Source: an uncultured Rubritalea sp. (lineage in GTDB: Bacteria; Verrucomicrobiota; Verrucomicrobiia; Verrucomicrobiales; Akkermansiaceae). Taken from it: DNA of 64,000 nucleotides. The notes beneath the pieces were generated by a model. It did not search any database and was not told the DNA's origin. It saw only the letters and a list, made by a program, of their open reading frames with translations. Shown in pieces: positions 61,208 to 64,000 of the stretch. Location of the stretch: positions 20,489 through 84,488 of the forward strand of contig CALAJT010000016.1 of NCBI GenBank assembly GCA_937923145.1. Direction: 5' to 3'. Positions within the stretch are counted from its first letter, which is position 1. Every line of letters starts with the position of its first letter. The translations under genes and the position numbers were made by a program.

Positions 61208-62257
61208 TTACATCTCCTCGTTGTAATAGACCTTCACATACTTCATCTTCATCTGCTCATCGTAACCGCGCTCCAGAATATCTGACTCACGCTCTACAAA
61301 GTCTGGCGTAAAGCGCATGATGACTCCCGTATCTAGCTTCATAATACCCTTGATTTTTCCGCCCATGCGCTTGGCTTGTTGCTTCGAGATGGTGAACTTA
61401 TCTTCTAGCTCTTCGCCATTGCTGTCGGTGAACTGAGACTTATAAGTCTGGAAATTTTCTACGAGCGATGGTTCTTTAAGTACCTCTTCTTGAAAGTGGT
61501 TTACGTCAAATTGATCTCGCTCAGTCATATACTGGATCGCATCATTTGCGACACGGTAGCGTTCTTCAGTAGGGACGTCTCCAGGTAGCCCATCTTCTGC
61601 GAAGGAGACACACATTTCCGCATACTGACGGGTCTTAAAATCATCATCCTTAAGAGCCTTAGCACCTAGGAAATCTCTCACCCAGAAGTTAGCATCCGCA
61701 CCTGCTTTATCGAAAGTGTAAACGATGCATCCTTTCTCTCTCTCGGTGTTTAAGATCAGACAACCTTTGTCAATTTTCTCTGGATAAATTCCGTTGTGGG
61801 TTGTTAAATGCAAGTCACCATCTTTGTCAGAAATTTCTAGAAATGGATACAAGCTCTCAGACTTAACTATGGCAATTCCAGAGACTGGCTTACCGTCGAC
61901 TTTGATGTCTTCAATATATGCAACACATAGATCTCCTGACTTGATATTAGGGTGCTTAGTTTGATCGTATAGGTGTCTTGCGATCTTGCGGCTATAAGTT
62001 AGAAATCTATCTTGTTGATCAAAGATGGTCCCCGCATAGCTATTCATCTCGTTCAGATCAAGCGATGATTGATGAGTGAAGTGATAGCGGTCTAGGTTCT
62101 TAAATGGCTTAGTAAAAGCAAGCGTCAGCATATCAACATCATCTTCACCGAATTGACAAAGTTCCTTAGAGGTCTTTAGCGATTCTCCACGTTGTGGATT
62201 ACCCACCTGAGCGAGAGCTAGAGAAGTAATGCGAGCGGTATTGAAGTTTACGACCAT
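61208..62257 (-). CDS. nucleoid-associated protein (NdpA/YejK-like)
   Basis: IFDQQDRFLTYSRKIARHLYDQTKHPNIKSGDLCVAYIEDIKVDGKPVSGIAIVKSE and overall NdpA-like layout. Confidence 0.75.
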   Translation of the reverse strand: MVVNFNTARITSLALAQVGNPQRGESLKTSKELCQFGEDDVDMLTLAFTKPFKNLDRYHFTHQSSLDLNEMNSYAGTIFDQQDRFLTYSRKIARHLYDQTKHPNIKSGDLCVAYIEDIKVDGKPVSGIAIVKSESLYPFLEISDKDGDLHLTTHNGIYPEKIDKGCLILNTEREKGCIVYTFDKAGADANFWVRDFLGAKALKDDDFKTRQYAEMCVSFAEDGLPGDVPTEERYRVANDAIQYMTERDQFDVNHFQEEVLKEPSLVENFQTYKSQFTDSNGEELEDKFTISKQQAKRMGGKIKGIMKLDTGVIMRFTPDFVERESDILERGYDEQMKMKYVKVYYNEEM

Positions 62258-62281
62258 GTTATTTGTTTCTAAATGCTTAGA

Positions 62282-62926
62282 TTAATTGTTAGTGAATTTC
62301 CAGACGTGGATGTATTGAAATTCTTTCCAGATAAAATTTATTTTACTCCCCTTAGATGTGAACAATGAGGTTCTAGTAGCTGATGGCTTAGCAGGAATAT
62401 CGTAATAGTTTGCAATATTGCAAGCTCGTTTTAAATGCCAAGGATCACTCACTATTAGCGAACTCCCATAGCCCTTTTCCTGCATGATATTTTTAGCTTC
62501 AAGTAAATTTTCTTCGGTAGTTTGTGATTTTTTTTCAATGTATATATCCTCCGCTGGGATACCCTTTTTCATACAATAATCCTCTGCTACTTCTGACTCA
62601 GCATAGTCAGCACCTTTACCAAAACCACCCGTCAGAATAATCGCTTTAATACGCTTAGTCTCATATAATGTGATAGCATGATCTAGCCGAGCTTTAAATA
62701 CTGGCGATGGTTTATTATGCCAAGCTGCAGCCCCGAGCACAATGCCGCAGTCCGCACTAGAGCCATCATCACTATGACCAAAATCATGGATACTCCACAT
62801 CTGCCATACTGTGTAAACAGCAGCTACAACTATAGCTATCACAGCCCACCTAAGTTTACGCAAATGGCGCTTAACTAGGGAAGGCTCTTCAGTTGAAGGA
62901 TTTTCGAGTTGGACAGGATCTGACAA
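62282..62926 (-). CDS. YdcF/DUF218-family membrane protein
   Basis: N-terminal TM; DCGIVLGAAAWHNKPSPVFKARLDHAITLYETKRIKAIILTGGFG, EDIYIEKKSQTTEENLLEAK, SLIVSDPWHLKRA. Confidence 0.92.
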   Translation of the reverse strand: MSDPVQLENPSTEEPSLVKRHLRKLRWAVIAIVVAAVYTVWQMWSIHDFGHSDDGSSADCGIVLGAAAWHNKPSPVFKARLDHAITLYETKRIKAIILTGGFGKGADYAESEVAEDYCMKKGIPAEDIYIEKKSQTTEENLLEAKNIMQEKGYGSSLIVSDPWHLKRACNIANYYDIPAKPSATRTSLFTSKGSKINFIWKEFQYIHVWKFTNN

Positions 62927-63119
62927 GGGAGTCGGAGCATAAGTCAGAAAATTCGATAATCAACACCAATCGTCTTAAGAATTCAGGTGCGTTTCTTCAC
63001 TACCACCACTGCACCTGATACCATGAGCAGTCTATATTTTCTAGTAGGAATCTGGCTTGTTAATTCTAATTCCCCAGATAGCTTCACCTATATAAAGTAA
63101 ATACACTATTTCTACAATC

Positions 63120-63794
63120 ATGAGTGATCAAAACATAGAGGTAAGAACGTCTCAGAAAGCTGGCTACGTGATGAGTCTAGATGGAGATTTATTAGAAATC
63201 CCTCGAAGCTGGGCTCTACTCCCCCCGGGTGACGCGGCATTGAGCAGAAGGATTAAAAAGGATGGCCCTACATGGACGGTAAAAGAGCCTAAAGGGCGTA
63301 AGATGTTCTCTAAGGGCATTTATGCTCCTGCAGAGAGAATTGAATTTCTAAAAAAGCAGTTAGTCGGTGAACGTGAAGATCCATCTTACCAGAAAAAACT
63401 GGATGCTGGTAGAGCCAGACGAGAGCGCGAGCAGGAGGTTTATAAGAAAGAATTCTGGGCTGCGGTGGTGGCGTATTTAGACTTCCATCCAGATATAGAT
63501 GATCTCGCTACCGACATGGCGAATCACATCACTGACCACGCTATCCCAGTAGGTAGCGGGACAGTCGCTAGGACTAAAAGAATCCCTATCGAGAAACGAG
63601 CTGAAGCCGCAACCATCGCCTGGATGCGACACCAAACCACAGCCTACGACCACATGGTAATATCACGCGAAAAAGGTAAGCGCCGAGAAGTTAGAAAGAT
63701 GCTAGCCAAGCGCTCGAAGCAACTGCTCGATAGCTATCGCAAAGGAGATGTGGACTTGATAAAGTGTCCGTTATATGAGGTTTTGTGTAGTTAA
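63120..63794 (+). CDS. DUF2293 domain-containing protein
   Basis: AAVVAYLDFHPDIDDLATDMANHITDHAIPVGSGTVARTKRIPIEKRAEAATIAWMRHQTTAYD. Confidence 0.8.
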   Translation: MSDQNIEVRTSQKAGYVMSLDGDLLEIPRSWALLPPGDAALSRRIKKDGPTWTVKEPKGRKMFSKGIYAPAERIEFLKKQLVGEREDPSYQKKLDAGRARREREQEVYKKEFWAAVVAYLDFHPDIDDLATDMANHITDHAIPVGSGTVARTKRIPIEKRAEAATIAWMRHQTTAYDHMVISREKGKRREVRKMLAKRSKQLLDSYRKGDVDLIKCPLYEVLCS

Positions 63795-63880
63795 GGGGTG
63801 CTCTGTTCCGCCGTGCCACCAGCACGGTAGATATGAAAAAACTATACCTAGGGATTCATCCCTGACTTTTATACATAAGT

Positions 63881-64000
63881 TTATTTCATGCTCGTAAAGG
63901 CTAGCCATGCTTCTCCGTAAGATTCTACTTTTAGAATTCCCTTCCACAAGCACTCTGGTCCTGGTGGTGGATCATGTTTACGATTTAAATAGCCTCCTAA
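63881..64000 (-). mobile_element. 3' end of an IS4-like transposase running off the window
   Basis: LGGYLNRKHDPPPGPECLWKGILKVESYGEAWLAFTSMK* resembles IS4-family C-terminus (LGGxLxRKxDxxPGxxxLWRG...); CTGACTTTTATACATAA just outside may be the terminal IR. Confidence 0.6.

Noticed and set aside
63771-63953. 60-aa minus-strand ORF at the right edge
   Set aside because: Overlaps the IS4-like transposase tail in a different frame; likely spurious.

Overview
64 kb bacterial chromosomal window. Gene content suggests Verrucomicrobiota (inference: a Minf_1886-like Plancto/Verruco protein, eukaryote-type GlgB, many secreted proteins of unknown function). Most of it is housekeeping: ogt, M48-TerB peptidase, lemA, rlmH, O-acetylhomoserine sulfhydrylase, DAHP synthase, thiC behind a TPP riboswitch and intrinsic terminator, menD, glgB, prepilin peptidase, psd, fur, mfd, acs, aat, apt, pgi, cmk, plsC, a LOG-family protein and a nucleoid-associated protein. 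Accessory regions are: (i) an overlapping three-gene type III polyketide synthase operon (9325-12133); (ii) an IS256-family element with intact DDE residues but an in-frame TGA, next to an IS5-like transposase remnant (14709-16221); (iii) a VapBC module (22357-22998); (iv) the main discovery candidate, an ~8.35 kb integrative element in the 3' end of tRNA-Glu (38853-47237); (v) the end of an IS4-like element at the right edge. The tRNA-Glu element is bounded by a perfect 33-bp direct repeat. It carries a tyrosine recombinase, HigBA-like toxin-antitoxin, AlpA/excisionase-like protein, an AEP-primase-like replication protein with a C-terminal HTH and no helicase, iteron-like repeats, two lipoproteins, a coiled-coil protein and a small coupled ORF. 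No capsid, portal or conjugation gene is recognisable. Near each end lies a pair of ACGGGAC direct repeats spaced exactly 12 bp, which are candidate integrase arm or Xis sites. All family calls are by eye from motifs; no database search was run.
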